This document shows positions 35,728 through 45,064 of a stretch of 64,000 bases of DNA, piece after piece (positions within the stretch are counted from its first letter, which is position 1; each line of letters starts with the position of its first letter). Both the position numbers and the translations under genes were made by a program. The notes beneath the pieces are model-generated. The model saw only the letters and a list, made by a program, of their open reading frames with translations. It made no database searches and was not told the origin of the DNA. Source of the stretch: Planctomycetaceae bacterium (lineage in GTDB: Bacteria > Planctomycetota > Planctomycetia > Planctomycetales > Planctomycetaceae). The stretch lies in contig JANSXP010000037.1 of the NCBI GenBank assembly GCA_024742875.1, positions 1 through 64,000 of the forward strand. The letters run 5' to 3'.

Positions 35728-37296
35728 ATGTCCCGCCTTGCTGTGTTGGTTGCCTGCCTTGGATTTGTTGTGCCGTCTGCGATTGCGGATGAGACGGCGA
35801 CTGGTGTCGTGTATGTGGATGCCAACGGCAATGGCCGCAGGGATGCAGATGAACGTCCGCTGGAAGGCGTGGGGGTTTCGAACGGGGCGGAAGTGGTGAA
35901 GACGGATGCCAGTGGTCGGTATGCGATTTCCGTCAGCGATGATGCGATTGTGTTTGTGATTAAGCCGGATGGCTTTCGGCCGGTCCGCGATGAGAATCAT
36001 CTGTCTCGGTTCTATTACATCCACAAGCCGAACGGCTCTCCGAAGGCGCTGAAGTTTCCTGGCGTCGAGCCGACTGGTCCGCTGCCGGAGCAGATTGATT
36101 TTGCAATGTACCCGCAGGAAGAATCGCGGCAGTTTGATGTGCTGTTCTTTGGAGATCCGCAGCCCCGTGATCAGAAGGAAGTGGACTACATCGCGCACGA
36201 CGTGGTGGAGGGACTGATTGGAACAGACGCTGCCTTCGGTGTGACGCTGGGCGACATTCTGTTTGACGATCTGGATCTGTTTGAGAACTTCAACCGGATG
36301 GTCGGTCGCATTGGCGTGCCGTGGTACAACGTCATCGGCAACCACGACATCAACTACGCGGTGGATCGTGATGAGCTGAGTGACGAAACGTTTGAACGCG
36401 TTTATGGTCCGGCGTACTACTCCTTTAACTACGGCGGCATCCACTTTATCGTGGTGGATGACGTGCACTGGATGTCAGACGGGGAACGCCGTTTTTACCG
36501 TTCGGGATTGAGTACAGCGCAGCTGGACTTCATCGAGAATGATCTGAAGCTGGTGCCCCAGGACACGCTGGTGGTGGCCATGATGCACATCCCCCTGGTG
36601 AAGTCGACGCCGTGGCTGGAGCCGCGTCGAGAGCGGCTGTTTCGGATTCTGGAGACGCGGGAACACTGCGTCTCACTCGCCGGTCACACGCATCATCATG
36701 AGCACGTGATGATCGACGAGGCACTGGGCTGGAAAGCCAAACAGCCGCATCACCACATTATCAACGTCACGGTGAGTGGCTCGTGGTGGTCCGGTGCACC
36801 AGACGAAAACGGCATCCCTCACACGATGTGTGCCGATGGCACGCCCAATGGCTTCACAGTGATGCACTTTGACGGCGACAACTACATGCTGGAGTATCGC
36901 GCCGCTCGCAAAGATTCGGACTATCAGGTTCGCATCTCGGCTCCGGAAGTGTTCGCCACCAGCAGTGCGACCGGCCAGGTCTTTCACGCCAACGTCTTTA
37001 ACGCCATGCCGGGCGCTGTGGTGGAATGGAAAACCGACCTGCTGGATGAGTGGACCCCCATGAAGAAAGTCAACGTCGCGGATCCCGTCCACAAGGCTCT
37101 GTTCGATGCCGAGCAGCCGGCCAAAAAAGCGGGCACCCTCGCCTGGCGGGGCATGAGTCGACCCATGAAGTGCCCCCATCTCTGGGAAGCCACACTGCCG
37201 ACAACGCTGGCCAAAAAGACCCACACCATCCTGGTTCGAGCCACCAACCCCAACGGCCAGGTCCTCACCGGTCGCCGCATCATTCGCATCCAATAG
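35728..37296 (+). CDS. Secreted calcineurin-like metallophosphoesterase
   Basis: The 522-residue protein has a signal peptide (LAVLVACLGFVVPSAIA) and an N-terminal SdrD-B/Cna-like domain (VVYVDANGNGRRDADERPLE). The metallophosphoesterase core then carries FFGDPQPRD, VTLGDILFDD, VIGNHDINY, AMMHIPLV and AGHTHHHEH, all five metal motifs. The first motif reads Asp-Pro-Gln rather than Asp-x-His, as in several secreted members. A C-terminal beta domain ends in the RRIIRIQ strand. It probably cleaves a phosphoester in the periplasm; the substrate is unknown. The ATG at 35728 is chosen because the signal peptide starts there. Confidence 0.85.
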   Translation: MSRLAVLVACLGFVVPSAIADETATGVVYVDANGNGRRDADERPLEGVGVSNGAEVVKTDASGRYAISVSDDAIVFVIKPDGFRPVRDENHLSRFYYIHKPNGSPKALKFPGVEPTGPLPEQIDFAMYPQEESRQFDVLFFGDPQPRDQKEVDYIAHDVVEGLIGTDAAFGVTLGDILFDDLDLFENFNRMVGRIGVPWYNVIGNHDINYAVDRDELSDETFERVYGPAYYSFNYGGIHFIVVDDVHWMSDGERRFYRSGLSTAQLDFIENDLKLVPQDTLVVAMMHIPLVKSTPWLEPRRERLFRILETREHCVSLAGHTHHHEHVMIDEALGWKAKQPHHHIINVTVSGSWWSGAPDENGIPHTMCADGTPNGFTVMHFDGDNYMLEYRAARKDSDYQVRISAPEVFATSSATGQVFHANVFNAMPGAVVEWKTDLLDEWTPMKKVNVADPVHKALFDAEQPAKKAGTLAWRGMSRPMKCPHLWEATLPTTLAKKTHTILVRATNPNGQVLTGRRIIRIQ

Positions 37297-37301
37297 CTCG
37301 G

Positions 37302-37546
37302 GACCGCGACGCCGCGGCGGGCGGTGGTGCGGGCCGCGTTGCACGCGGCTGCTGATGCTGCGTTGTGGTCTCTGCGCGCCGCTTCGCTTACGGTCGCTCC
37401 GCGTTGCTGCGCTCTCGACAAATGGAGTCGGCTCCGCGCTTCGGCCGGGACGCTGCGGCGGGCAATGGCGTGGGGCCGCGTTGCACGCGGCTGTTGATGC
37501 TGCGTTGTGGTCTCTGCGCGCCGCTTCGCTTACGGTCGCTCCGCGT
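37302..37546. repeat. Tandem pair of family A repeats
   Basis: Six bases after the phosphoesterase stop codon a unit begins that is repeated with a 142-base offset. The core of 72 bases at 37333-37404 is repeated at 37475-37546 with one difference. Its middle holds GCCGCTTCGCTTACGGTCGC, the reverse complement of the AAGCGTAGCGACG core found elsewhere. Confidence 0.85.
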
Positions 37547-37616
37547 GCCTTCGCCACTCGCTCCCCGTTCCAGCGTCGGGCTGAGCACCCCGAATAGCGA
37601 GGAGTCGGCGTCGTGC

Positions 37617-37632
37617 TGTTCCACGTGAAACA
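37617..37632. promoter_or_regulatory. parS: parS-like ParB site 1 (perfect)
   Basis: TGTTCCACGTGAAACA matches the conserved bacterial parS consensus TGTTNCACGTGAAACA at every position. It lies between family A repeats in the 685-base space upstream of the glycosyltransferase gene. Confidence 0.85.
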
Positions 37633-37655
37633 GTGTTGGTTGAGGCTGTTCAACT

Positions 37656-37671
37656 CGTTCCACGTGGAACC
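37656..37671. promoter_or_regulatory. parS: parS-like site 2 (perfect 14-bp palindrome)
   Basis: CGTTCCACGTGGAACC contains a perfect GTTCCACGTGGAAC palindrome and differs from the parS consensus only in the outer base pairs and one central-arm position. It lies 39 bases from site 1. Confidence 0.75.
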
Positions 37672-37689
37672 GCCGGCTCAGAGAATGTG

Positions 37690-37890
37690 GACACCTCCAC
37701 GCCACCACCCGCCGCGGCTCGCGGTCGCCACTGCCCGCCGAGCGTCTCGGCTGAAGCGCGGGCCCCAGCTCATCTGTCGATAACGCAGCAACGCGTAAGC
37801 GTAGCGACGCGAGCCGGCGCAGAGACCCACAACGCAGATTCAGCCCACCCACGCCACCGCCCGCCGCGGCGTCGCGGCCGGCCGGGGGGA
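37690..37890. repeat. Inverted family A repeat block
   Basis: This stretch carries CCACCACCCGCCGCGGC, GCAACGCGTAAGCGTAGCGACG and a final CCGCCCGCCGCGGCGTCGCGGC. It is the inverted counterpart of 37302-37546, so the two blocks form a large imperfect inverted repeat enclosing parS sites 1 and 2. Confidence 0.75.
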
Positions 37891-37929
37891 CTTGGGGTGG
37901 GGGATGTGGTAGAGTGTTTTCAGAAGGTG

Positions 37930-37945
37930 GGTTTCACGTGGAACC
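37930..37945. promoter_or_regulatory. parS: parS-like site 3
   Basis: GGTTTCACGTGGAACC is a near-palindromic parS variant, 37 bases upstream of the glycosyltransferase ATG at 37982. ParB bound here could also affect that promoter. Confidence 0.75.
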
Positions 37946-37981
37946 TGATCTGTGTGGATTGGGGTTGTTAAAGAAGAACGC

Positions 37982-40054
37982 ATGACGTCGCGGTGTACGA
38001 AGCAGGAGCTGGGGCTGGTTACGTTTGCTCTGGTGATGGGGATGTGGCTGCGGTTCGCACACTCCGATCGTCTGGCGGTCGAGCATTTTGACGAGGGCGT
38101 GTATGCCTCTTCGCTGTGGTACGACGCCATCTTTGATGACGCTTATCCGATGCGTCACCTGTACGCGCCGCCCCTGTTGCCGACGCTGATTTCTTTTTGC
38201 GGCGCGATTCCGGGGTGTGAAGCGATAGCTCCATTTTTGCCATCGATGGTGCTGGGGGCCGCGACCCTGCTGATCGTGTGGTGGATGTCGCGGCGGATGT
38301 TCGGTCAGGCGGCGGGACTGTTTACGGCGTTCGTCGCCGCCTTTAGTGACTTCCATGCGCTGTTTAGTCGGATGGCCCTGACGGATGTTCCCGTGCTGTG
38401 TTTCATCTGTTTGAGTGTCATGCTGGGTGTGGAGGGAATTGCGGCCCGATCTACGCGGCGGATGGCGGCGGGCGGCGTTGTGTGTGGACTGGCGTGGTGG
38501 ACCAAGTACAGCGGCTGGCTGCCTGTCGCCATTCTGGTCAGCGGCACTGCGTTCTGGTGGCTGATGGCGAAGTTTCGAAAACGCACCGTGCTGTCGCCCG
38601 TGGAACTGCTTCGGCTCAACGCGGTGTTTGTGGTGGTTGCGGTTGTGGTGTGGAGTCCGTGGCTGTGGATGCTGCAGGACGAGGGCGGCTATGCGGCCGT
38701 GTCGGCCAACCACGCGGGGTACTTGCAGGGGCTGGCTGGCTGGCAGAATCGTCTGGCGAATCACCTGACGTATTATCTGAGTCTGGAAGGCTGGTTTGGC
38801 GCGGCGGCAATCGGGATTGGCGTGCTGGCCGCCGGATCGCGGCGGTGGATCGAGCTGCGTCGTTTCACGTGGAACAGGGAGGCTGACGGGCAGCCTGCGT
38901 CTTCGTCACGATTCCCGTCCACCGAACTTCTGCAGCGAACGGCCGTGGCGTCCATCGCCATGTTTGTTGTGGGTGTGACGATTGGCCCTGTGGCCATTCT
39001 GCTGTGTGTGGCTTTGGGCGGACTGCTGGGCCGGTTTCTGTGGCCGGTCACGGTGGAACTGTTCGATCGTGCTCAGTCGGGTGATCGGTCTCCTGTTGTG
39101 TGCGACGGGGCGGGGTTCACGCCGGCCGACTTTGGCAGTGCGGCCGCCATTGATCCGCTGCTGAGCAGCAGTGTTGTTCTGGCGTGGTTCACGGGAATGC
39201 TTGTCACAACTCCGATGTACGCTCCGTATCCGAGGTTGTCTTTGCCGCTGCTGGCGTCGATCTGGCTGGCGGCCGGGGCCGGAATCGCCTGGTGGATTGA
39301 AGGTGTTCTGAACGTGGATCGTCGCGGCGGCAAAGTGGCGGCTTCCCGAACTGCGCAGCTGCTGCGGCGAGCGACCATGCTGGGAGTCGGATTTGCAATC
39401 GGCCTGACGGTGCTCAACGGCCTGCAGCTGAACGCGTCGCGGGTTTGGGGCCGCCGCACGTCACTCCGCGATGCGGCCTGGCAACTGGGCACGACGGTGC
39501 TGGCGGATGCTGACGGGACGCTGCAGCTGCCCGCTCCCGAACTTCCGCTGGACGAAGACGGCATGATTGTGCCGTGGGCCGAATCGAACGCGGAAGGCAC
39601 GGATGGCGATGTGCCCACCGTCTGGGACAAAGTGGCCGAGCCACAACCTGTCGACACGCCCCTTGCGGATATGTCTCGTCCGGAAGTGGGCATCTACGTG
39701 ATGGGAGAGCCGGCGCTGCTGAAGCATCTGAACAGCGCGGGGCTGATCGCCACCCCCGTGCAGAATGTGGATGTGCCTGCGTTCTCTCTCAAGGGCCGCC
39801 CTCTGCCGACGTACCTGGTGCTGGGCCCCCACGCCATCTCACAGGAAGAAGTCTTTGACAACTGGGCGGCGATCAATGTCCGCTTCGAGCACGTGACGGA
39901 TGTGCATTTTGTTGTCAGTGACATTGTGCTTTACAACCTCTTTTCTCCCCGCTGGATCTCTCAGCAGCCCGAGGCCCGCGTGCAGAAGTTCGAACTTTAT
40001 CGACTTCGCGGCAGCCGGGAGGCCCCGGCGGGGGATGGTGTGGCAGGCCGCTGA
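37982..40054 (+). CDS. GT39/ArnT-like membrane glycosyltransferase
   Basis: The 690-residue protein has about ten or eleven transmembrane helices. An early acidic pair HFDEGVYASS at about residue 35 is typical of GT-C polyprenyl-phosphate mannosyl/arabinosyl transferases (PMT/ArnT type). Later motifs are LFSRMALTDVPVLCF and WWTKYSGWLPV. A long extracytoplasmic C-terminal domain follows. It would transfer a sugar from a lipid-linked donor to an exported acceptor; the sugar is unknown. The ATG at 37982 has an AAGAAGAA tract a few bases upstream. A parS-like site lies within the coding region (38861-38876). Confidence 0.75.
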   Translation: MTSRCTKQELGLVTFALVMGMWLRFAHSDRLAVEHFDEGVYASSLWYDAIFDDAYPMRHLYAPPLLPTLISFCGAIPGCEAIAPFLPSMVLGAATLLIVWWMSRRMFGQAAGLFTAFVAAFSDFHALFSRMALTDVPVLCFICLSVMLGVEGIAARSTRRMAAGGVVCGLAWWTKYSGWLPVAILVSGTAFWWLMAKFRKRTVLSPVELLRLNAVFVVVAVVVWSPWLWMLQDEGGYAAVSANHAGYLQGLAGWQNRLANHLTYYLSLEGWFGAAAIGIGVLAAGSRRWIELRRFTWNREADGQPASSSRFPSTELLQRTAVASIAMFVVGVTIGPVAILLCVALGGLLGRFLWPVTVELFDRAQSGDRSPVVCDGAGFTPADFGSAAAIDPLLSSSVVLAWFTGMLVTTPMYAPYPRLSLPLLASIWLAAGAGIAWWIEGVLNVDRRGGKVAASRTAQLLRRATMLGVGFAIGLTVLNGLQLNASRVWGRRTSLRDAAWQLGTTVLADADGTLQLPAPELPLDEDGMIVPWAESNAEGTDGDVPTVWDKVAEPQPVDTPLADMSRPEVGIYVMGEPALLKHLNSAGLIATPVQNVDVPAFSLKGRPLPTYLVLGPHAISQEEVFDNWAAINVRFEHVTDVHFVVSDIVLYNLFSPRWISQQPEARVQKFELYRLRGSREAPAGDGVAGR
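38861..38876. promoter_or_regulatory. parS: parS-like site 4, inside the glycosyltransferase coding region
   Basis: CGTTTCACGTGGAACA lies in the coding frame and reads Arg-Phe-Thr-Trp-Asn. It keeps the GTTTCACGTGGAAC core, with only one arm position differing from the perfect consensus. Confidence 0.7.
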
Positions 40055-40233
40055 GCGGGCTTTGCCGGCAGGCCGAGCCAGGCGGCGCGAACCCCGGCAT
40101 TCCCTTCCGCAGGGAAGCCTGTCATCGTGGGCGGTAATAGTTGAGTCGCCGGTCGCCGGTTCCCGTGTGTGGGCGACCCTTCACCGCGCGGCCAAATCGG
40201 AGAACTGGGACTGGCGGTTGATGGGCACCACGC

Positions 40234-40278
40234 GGTTGCGCCATCTCCGGTTGCGCCGTCTCCGGTTGCGCCGTCTTT
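40234..40278. repeat. Three 15-bp tandem repeats
   Basis: The unit GGTTGCGCC(A/G)TCTCC occurs three times with near identity at 40234-40248, 40249-40263 and 40264-40278. It ends 14 bases before parS site 5. No gene lies in 40055-40535 apart from this and the parS site. Confidence 0.75.
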
Positions 40279-40292
40279 GTCACCGCTGTTCG

Positions 40293-40308
40293 TGTTTCAC
40301 GTGAAACC
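40293..40308. promoter_or_regulatory. parS: parS-like site 5 (near-perfect)
   Basis: TGTTTCACGTGAAACC differs from the perfect parS consensus only at the last base. It lies in the intergenic region between the glycosyltransferase and VOC genes. Confidence 0.85.
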
Positions 40309-40535
40309 CGAACTGGGTGGCCGGAGCTCAATTGCAATCTGCCTGGCCTTCACAGCCGCTGACGGTTGCCTGTTCCGACCGTTCAGGTCTGAGCCAACTC
40401 GGGCACTTCGCGGGACTCACCAACCGCCGGCCTTGCAATTGCCACAGCAATGGTAAGGATGTTGGCAGGAGTGGCAACGGGACGGAGTCGGGCTGCACGA
40501 CAGCATTGAACGACATCAACAGGATCCTCAAATCC

Positions 40536-40997
40536 ATGACTGACGAAACTGACGTTCCTCCAACGCCCTCCGGCGTGACCGCCTATCTTGTTGTTCAGGG
40601 CGCGGCGGCGGCCATCGACTTTTACAAGAACGTCCTGGGCGCAGAAGAGACGCTTCGTCTGGCGTCCCCGGACGGGGCTATCGGACATGCGGAACTGCTG
40701 ATCGGCGGTGGTGCCGTCATGCTGGCTGACGAAGTGCCCGACATGGATATTAAAGCTCCGCCCACCATTGGAGGTTCCGCCACGGGCCTGCTGGTCTATG
40801 TGGATGATCCTGATGCCGTCTTCAACAAGGCCATCGAAGCGGGCGCTACGGAATTCAAGCCTGTTGCCGATCAGTTTTACGGCGAACGTTCGGGCACGTT
40901 TGACGACCCGTTTGGCCATCGCTGGACGGTCTCCAAACGCACGGAAGAAATCTCCAGCGCCGACATCCTCGAGCGTTTCAACGAACTCTACTCTTAG
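40536..40997 (+). CDS. VOC (glyoxalase/bleomycin-resistance, PhnB-like) protein
   Basis: The 153-residue protein has two beta-alpha-beta-beta-beta halves of the VOC fold. The first opens with VTAYLVVQGAAAAIDFYKNVLGAEE and contains GAIGHAELLIGGGAVMLAD. The second has TGLLVYVDDPDAVFNKAIEAGATE and DPFGHRWTVS. This resembles the PhnB-type family of unknown substrate. Metal ligands may be the His in GHAEL and the Glu or His residues near the C-terminus. The ATG at 40536 starts the fold; a longer frame upstream has no domain content. Confidence 0.85.
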   Translation: MTDETDVPPTPSGVTAYLVVQGAAAAIDFYKNVLGAEETLRLASPDGAIGHAELLIGGGAVMLADEVPDMDIKAPPTIGGSATGLLVYVDDPDAVFNKAIEAGATEFKPVADQFYGERSGTFDDPFGHRWTVSKRTEEISSADILERFNELYS

Positions 40998-41009
40998 CGG
41001 CACACAACG

Positions 41010-41100
41010 GAGCCGCGGAGCGCCAGCCCCCGGTTTCGAAGAACGCCGGTCACTTTCGGAACACGTCGAACAACCGTGGGCTATCGCCCCGCCGACGGGC
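41010..41100. repeat. Decayed hairpin repeat (family B) between convergent genes
   Basis: AGCCGCGGAGCGCCAGCC followed by CCGGTTTC pairs partly with AACCGTGGGCTATCGCCCCG further on. The arrangement is like the 35331-35416 hairpin but with more mismatches. It lies between the VOC stop codon and the gatA stop codon. Confidence 0.5.
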
Positions 41101-41108
41101 GGCCTGCG

Positions 41109-42548
41109 TCACCCGCAGCAACTCGCGGCCGCCAGCAGGGTGGATTCGGCGAAGGCGGGGGCCTGCAGTTGGAGGCCGATAGGCAGACCGCTGGGAGCAG
41201 CCGCCAGGGGAATGGAGATGCCTGGAATGCCGGCCAGGTTGGCGCTGAGCGTGTAAATGTCGCTCAGATACAAAGCCAGCGGATCATCGGCTTTGTCACC
41301 GATGGGGAAAGCGGTGGAGGGGGCGACCGGGCCGGCGATCACGTCGACATGCTGGAAGGCTTTGTCAAAATCTTCACGAATGCGGCGACGCACTTTGAGG
41401 GCCTTGAGATAGTAGGCGTCGTAGTAGCCGGCGGACAGAGCGTAGGTGCCGAGCATGATGCGGCGTTTGACTTCCGGCCCAAACCCTTCGGCGCGGCTCT
41501 GGCAATACAGGTCCACAAGATTGTCAGTGGCCGGGTCAAACTGCTCAGAACGATGACCGTAGTGAATGCCGTCGTAACGAGCCAGGTTGCTGGAGGCCTC
41601 AGAAGGCGCGATCAGGTAGTAGGTGGCGACCGCGTATTTGGCGTGCGGCAGTTCGATGTCAACCAGTGTCGCACCCGCCGACTTGTACGCTTCGAGCTGA
41701 CTCTCTATGGCCGCACGAACGTCGTCGCTCAGGCCGTCGGTGTAGTGATCTTTGACCACGCCGATGCGGAGGTTCTCGCGGGCGGTCGTCGCGGCGGTCA
41801 TGTAGTTGTCCACCGGATGATCCACCGACGTGGAGTCGCGCTGATCGTGACCGGCGATGGTTTGCAGCAGCAGCGCGGCGCCGTAGGTATCTTTGGCCAG
41901 CGGTCCGATCTGATCGAGCGAACTGGCGAAGGCCACCAGGCCATAGCGGGACACGCGTCCGTATGTCGGTTTGAGCCCCACAACTCCGCAGAAGCTGGCC
42001 GGCTGTCGAATGGAGCCGCCTGTGTCAGACCCCAGGGCCAAAGGCACCATGCCGGCTGCCACCGCGGCTGCTGATCCACCCGATGAACCACCGGGCGTGT
42101 GGTCGGTGTTGGCCGGATTGCGCGTGACCCCATGCACCGATGTTTCGGTGGTGGAGCCCATCGCAAATTCGTCCAGGTTCAGCTTACCGATGACGATGCC
42201 GTCTTCCGCCTGAATACGTTCCACGACATGGGCATCGTAAGGCGGCTGAAAATTGTTCAGCATTCGGCTGCCACAGGTGGTGGCGGCGCCCTGACGACAG
42301 ATGTTGTCCTTGAGCCCCAGCGGCAGGCCCTGCAACAGCCCCAGCGATTCTCCGGCCGAGCGACGTGCATCGATGGCATCCGCCGCCGCCAGCGCGGATT
42401 CGGCGTCGGTGCTCACAAAAGCGTTGATCGTGGGATTGAGTTCTGCAATCCGGGCCAGCGAGTGTTCAACGAGGGCGCGGCTGGTCGTTTCGCCGCCGTT
42501 GAGGCGGGCGATCAGATCGGCCGTGGACAAAGAGTGGGGATCGGACAT
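41109..42548 (-). CDS. gatA: Aspartyl/glutamyl-tRNA amidotransferase subunit A
   Basis: The 479-residue protein has the amidase signature with the Ser-cisSer-Lys triad: Lys in GLKDNICR, and the two Ser in TPGGSSGGSAAAVAAG and DTGGSIRQPASFCG. It forms GatCAB with GatC and GatB and amidates misacylated Glu-tRNA(Gln) or Asp-tRNA(Asn). GatC is encoded just upstream on the same strand; GatB is not in the window. Oddity: the C-terminus ends FAESTLLAAASCCG, about 10-15 residues earlier than usual, right beside a family B repeat. The catalytic core is intact. Confidence 0.95.
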   Translation of the reverse strand: MSDPHSLSTADLIARLNGGETTSRALVEHSLARIAELNPTINAFVSTDAESALAAADAIDARRSAGESLGLLQGLPLGLKDNICRQGAATTCGSRMLNNFQPPYDAHVVERIQAEDGIVIGKLNLDEFAMGSTTETSVHGVTRNPANTDHTPGGSSGGSAAAVAAGMVPLALGSDTGGSIRQPASFCGVVGLKPTYGRVSRYGLVAFASSLDQIGPLAKDTYGAALLLQTIAGHDQRDSTSVDHPVDNYMTAATTARENLRIGVVKDHYTDGLSDDVRAAIESQLEAYKSAGATLVDIELPHAKYAVATYYLIAPSEASSNLARYDGIHYGHRSEQFDPATDNLVDLYCQSRAEGFGPEVKRRIMLGTYALSAGYYDAYYLKALKVRRRIREDFDKAFQHVDVIAGPVAPSTAFPIGDKADDPLALYLSDIYTLSANLAGIPGISIPLAAAPSGLPIGLQLQAPAFAESTLLAAASCCG

Positions 42549-42619
42549 GGGTTCAAAATCGAAGGGCTGAGCGACTGCGGGGAATTCCGGATCTGGGCAC
42601 GACGTAAGTCGTTTGCTGG

Positions 42620-42910
42620 TTAGTCTTTCTGGTCGAGGATTTGCGGCACCTGGAAGTACTGTCCGTCTGTCTTGCAGGCGTTGGACAGGGCGTCTTCCCG
42701 CGGCAGGGACTCGGTTTCCGCGTCTTCCCGAAAGACGTTTTGCAGGTCGACGGCGTGTGGCATGGGATCGACACCTTCGATGTCAACTTCGTCCAGCACT
42801 TTGACGTAGCCGAGAATGCGCGTGAGCTGTTCGCCGTAGGTCGCCAGTTCCTCTTCCGAGAGAGAAAGGCGGGCCAGCGAGGCCACTTTGCGGACTTCTT
42901 CGATATCCAT
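42620..42910 (-). CDS. gatC: Aspartyl/glutamyl-tRNA amidotransferase subunit C
   Basis: The 96-residue protein begins MDIEEVRKVASLARLSLSEE and has ILGYVKVLDEVDIEGVDPMPHAV, the GatC signature, with a C-terminal LPREDALSNA and VPQIL. It stabilises GatA and bridges to GatB. It lies 71 bases upstream of gatA on the same strand and is probably the first gene of a gatCA operon. Confidence 0.95.
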   Translation of the reverse strand: MDIEEVRKVASLARLSLSEEELATYGEQLTRILGYVKVLDEVDIEGVDPMPHAVDLQNVFREDAETESLPREDALSNACKTDGQYFQVPQILDQKD

Positions 42911-43215
42911 GAGCTGATCCTGGGGCGCTCGATGTGAGCGTTTTTGTGATGTTTCCGGCCGGGAAGTGTCTCAGGACGGCCACGGATATCAAGTGGGGAA
43001 CACCGTTCCGCCGCCCGCGACCTGTGATTCCCCCGAACAATCGGACGGGACCTCGCAGCCGGCGGAACTGCCGGTCGTTGCCCGCCTTAGGGAATTTCGT
43101 GTGAAAACGGAAAATGCTGTGAATGCGGGGGAGTCGACTTTGCTAGTATTCGCCGCCTTCTGGCCACCGGTCTGCGCCGCTGGCCCTCCCCCTGTTTCAC
43201 ACGCAAAGTTTCGCT
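42911..43215. promoter_or_regulatory. Divergent promoter region of gatCA and typA
   Basis: This 305-base space lies between divergent starts. An extended -10-like TGCTAGTAT at about 43141-43149 could drive typA; the -35 is not clear. No ribosome site stronger than average precedes the GTG of typA. No ncRNA or riboswitch motif was recognised. Confidence 0.35.
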
Positions 43216-45063
43216 GTGTCGACATCCACCCCCGCTACCGAATCTACGGCCACGCGCCGCAATGACGTTCGTAATATTGCGATCATCGCTCACGTTGACC
43301 ATGGCAAAACGTCGCTGGTCGACTGTCTGATCAAGCAGAGCGGCATGTTCCGCGAGAATCAGGAGATGCAGGATTGTCTGCTGGACAGCAACGATCTGGA
43401 ACGCGAACGCGGCATCACGATCCTCGCCAAAAACATCGCCATGATGTACGACGACGTACGGATCAACATTATCGATACGCCAGGTCACGCGGACTTCGGC
43501 GGCGAAGTGGAACGTGTTCTCAAGATGGCCGATGGGGCCGTTCTGCTGGTGGATGCGTTTGAAGGACCGCGTCCGCAAACCCGCTTTGTCCTCAAAAAGG
43601 CGCTGGAGAACGGCCTGAAGCTGATGGTGGTCATCAACAAAATTGACCGCCCTGACTGCCGCCCCGAAGAAGTGCTGTCACAGACCTTCGACCTGCTGGT
43701 GGAACTGGAAGCCGACGACGAAACGCTCGACTTTCCTTACATCTTCTGCAGTGCCAAAGAAGGCTACGCGGTCCACGATCCCGAACAGCGCGAAGGCGAC
43801 ATTCGCCCGCTGCTCGACATGGTGCTGGAAAAAATTCCCGGTCCCGTCGTCCGCCCTGATGACCCGCTGCAACTGATGGTCACATCGCTCACCTGGTCCA
43901 AGTACGTCGGCAAGATTGCGACCGGCCGCATCACGGCCGGTCGCATCAAAACCGGACAGCAAATCGCGCTGATGCAGGCCGACGGCGCTGTCACCAAATC
44001 CAAAGTCGATCAGGTACAACTGTTTGACAACCTCGGTCGCGCTGATACCGACGAAGCGGCGGCCGGCGACCTGGTGGCACTGGTTGGGCTACCAGACCCC
44101 GCCATTGGCGACACCGTGTCCGACCCCGACACCCCGATCGCCCTGGAACGCGTGGAGGTGGACGAACCCACGCTGTCGATGAAGTTCACCATCAACAGTT
44201 CGCCACTGGCCGGTCAGCACGGCAAGTACGTCACCAGCCGCAATCTGCGGGAACGCCTCGAACGAGAACTGCAGTCCAACGTGGCTCTGCGGGTCGAAGA
44301 AACGGGCGACAAAGACTCTTTCAAAGTGTCCGGCCGCGGCATCCTGCATCTGGCCGTACTGATTGAAACCATGCGTCGCGAAGGCTTTGAGCTTTCCGTC
44401 GGCAAGCCGGAAGTCATCGTCCGCACGATCGATGGCAAGAAGTGTGAGCCTTACGAACTGCTCGTCGTTGATGTGCCCACCGGCGACGTTGGCCCCGTGA
44501 TGGAACTAGTCGGCAACCGCCGTGCCCAAACCATCGAGATGACGGGCTCGGCCACCGGCATGACGCATCTGGAATTCAGCATTCCCGCCCGCGGCCTGAT
44601 TGGTCTGCGAACCCGCATGCTGAACGCCACCCGTGGCGAAGCCATCATGCATCACCGCTTTGAAGAATATCGCCCCATCGAAGGCGAAATTCCCGCTCGC
44701 CAAAACGGCGTGCTGGTCTCGCAGGTCAGTGGCAAAGCGGTTGCCTACGCCCTGTGGAAACTGCAGGAACGCGCCGAAATGTTTGTGAAGCACGGCGACG
44801 ACGTGTACGAAGGCATGATCATTGGCGAGAACAGTCGCGAGAACGACATGGTCGTGAATCCTGTTCGCGAAAAGAAGCTGACCAACGTGCGTTCCGCTGG
44901 TGCCGATGATGCCATCACGATGCGCCCCGCGCGCGACATGAGTCTGGAAGCGGCCCTCGAATACATCGAGTGGGATGAGTACGTGGAAATCACGCCCGAA
45001 GTGATTCGTCTGCGGAAAACCTTCCTGACGGAAAATGACCGCAAGAAGTTCGCCCGGAAGTAA
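43216..45063 (+). CDS. typA: Translational GTPase TypA/BipA
   Basis: The 615-residue protein has the GTPase motifs AHVDHGKTS (P-loop), RGITI (switch I), [11 protein letters not shown] (switch II) and NKIDRPD (G4). They are followed by an EF-Tu-like domain 2, the EF-G-like domains III and V, and the BipA C-terminal domain ([12 protein letters not shown] and the helix [12 protein letters not shown]). BipA binds ribosomes under stress and aids 50S assembly. Length matches the family. The start is a GTG at 43216. It is followed by a family C repeat and by the leuA leader. Confidence 0.95.
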   Translation: MSTSTPATESTATRRNDVRNIAIIAHVDHGKTSLVDCLIKQSGMFRENQEMQDCLLDSNDLERERGITILAKNIAMMYDDVRINIIDTPGHADFGGEVERVLKMADGAVLLVDAFEGPRPQTRFVLKKALENGLKLMVVINKIDRPDCRPEEVLSQTFDLLVELEADDETLDFPYIFCSAKEGYAVHDPEQREGDIRPLLDMVLEKIPGPVVRPDDPLQLMVTSLTWSKYVGKIATGRITAGRIKTGQQIALMQADGAVTKSKVDQVQLFDNLGRADTDEAAAGDLVALVGLPDPAIGDTVSDPDTPIALERVEVDEPTLSMKFTINSSPLAGQHGKYVTSRNLRERLERELQSNVALRVEETGDKDSFKVSGRGILHLAVLIETMRREGFELSVGKPEVIVRTIDGKKCEPYELLVVDVPTGDVGPVMELVGNRRAQTIEMTGSATGMTHLEFSIPARGLIGLRTRMLNATRGEAIMHHRFEEYRPIEGEIPARQNGVLVSQVSGKAVAYALWKLQERAEMFVKHGDDVYEGMIIGENSRENDMVVNPVREKKLTNVRSAGADDAITMRPARDMSLEAALEYIEWDEYVEITPEVIRLRKTFLTENDRKKFARK

Positions 45064-45064
45064 A

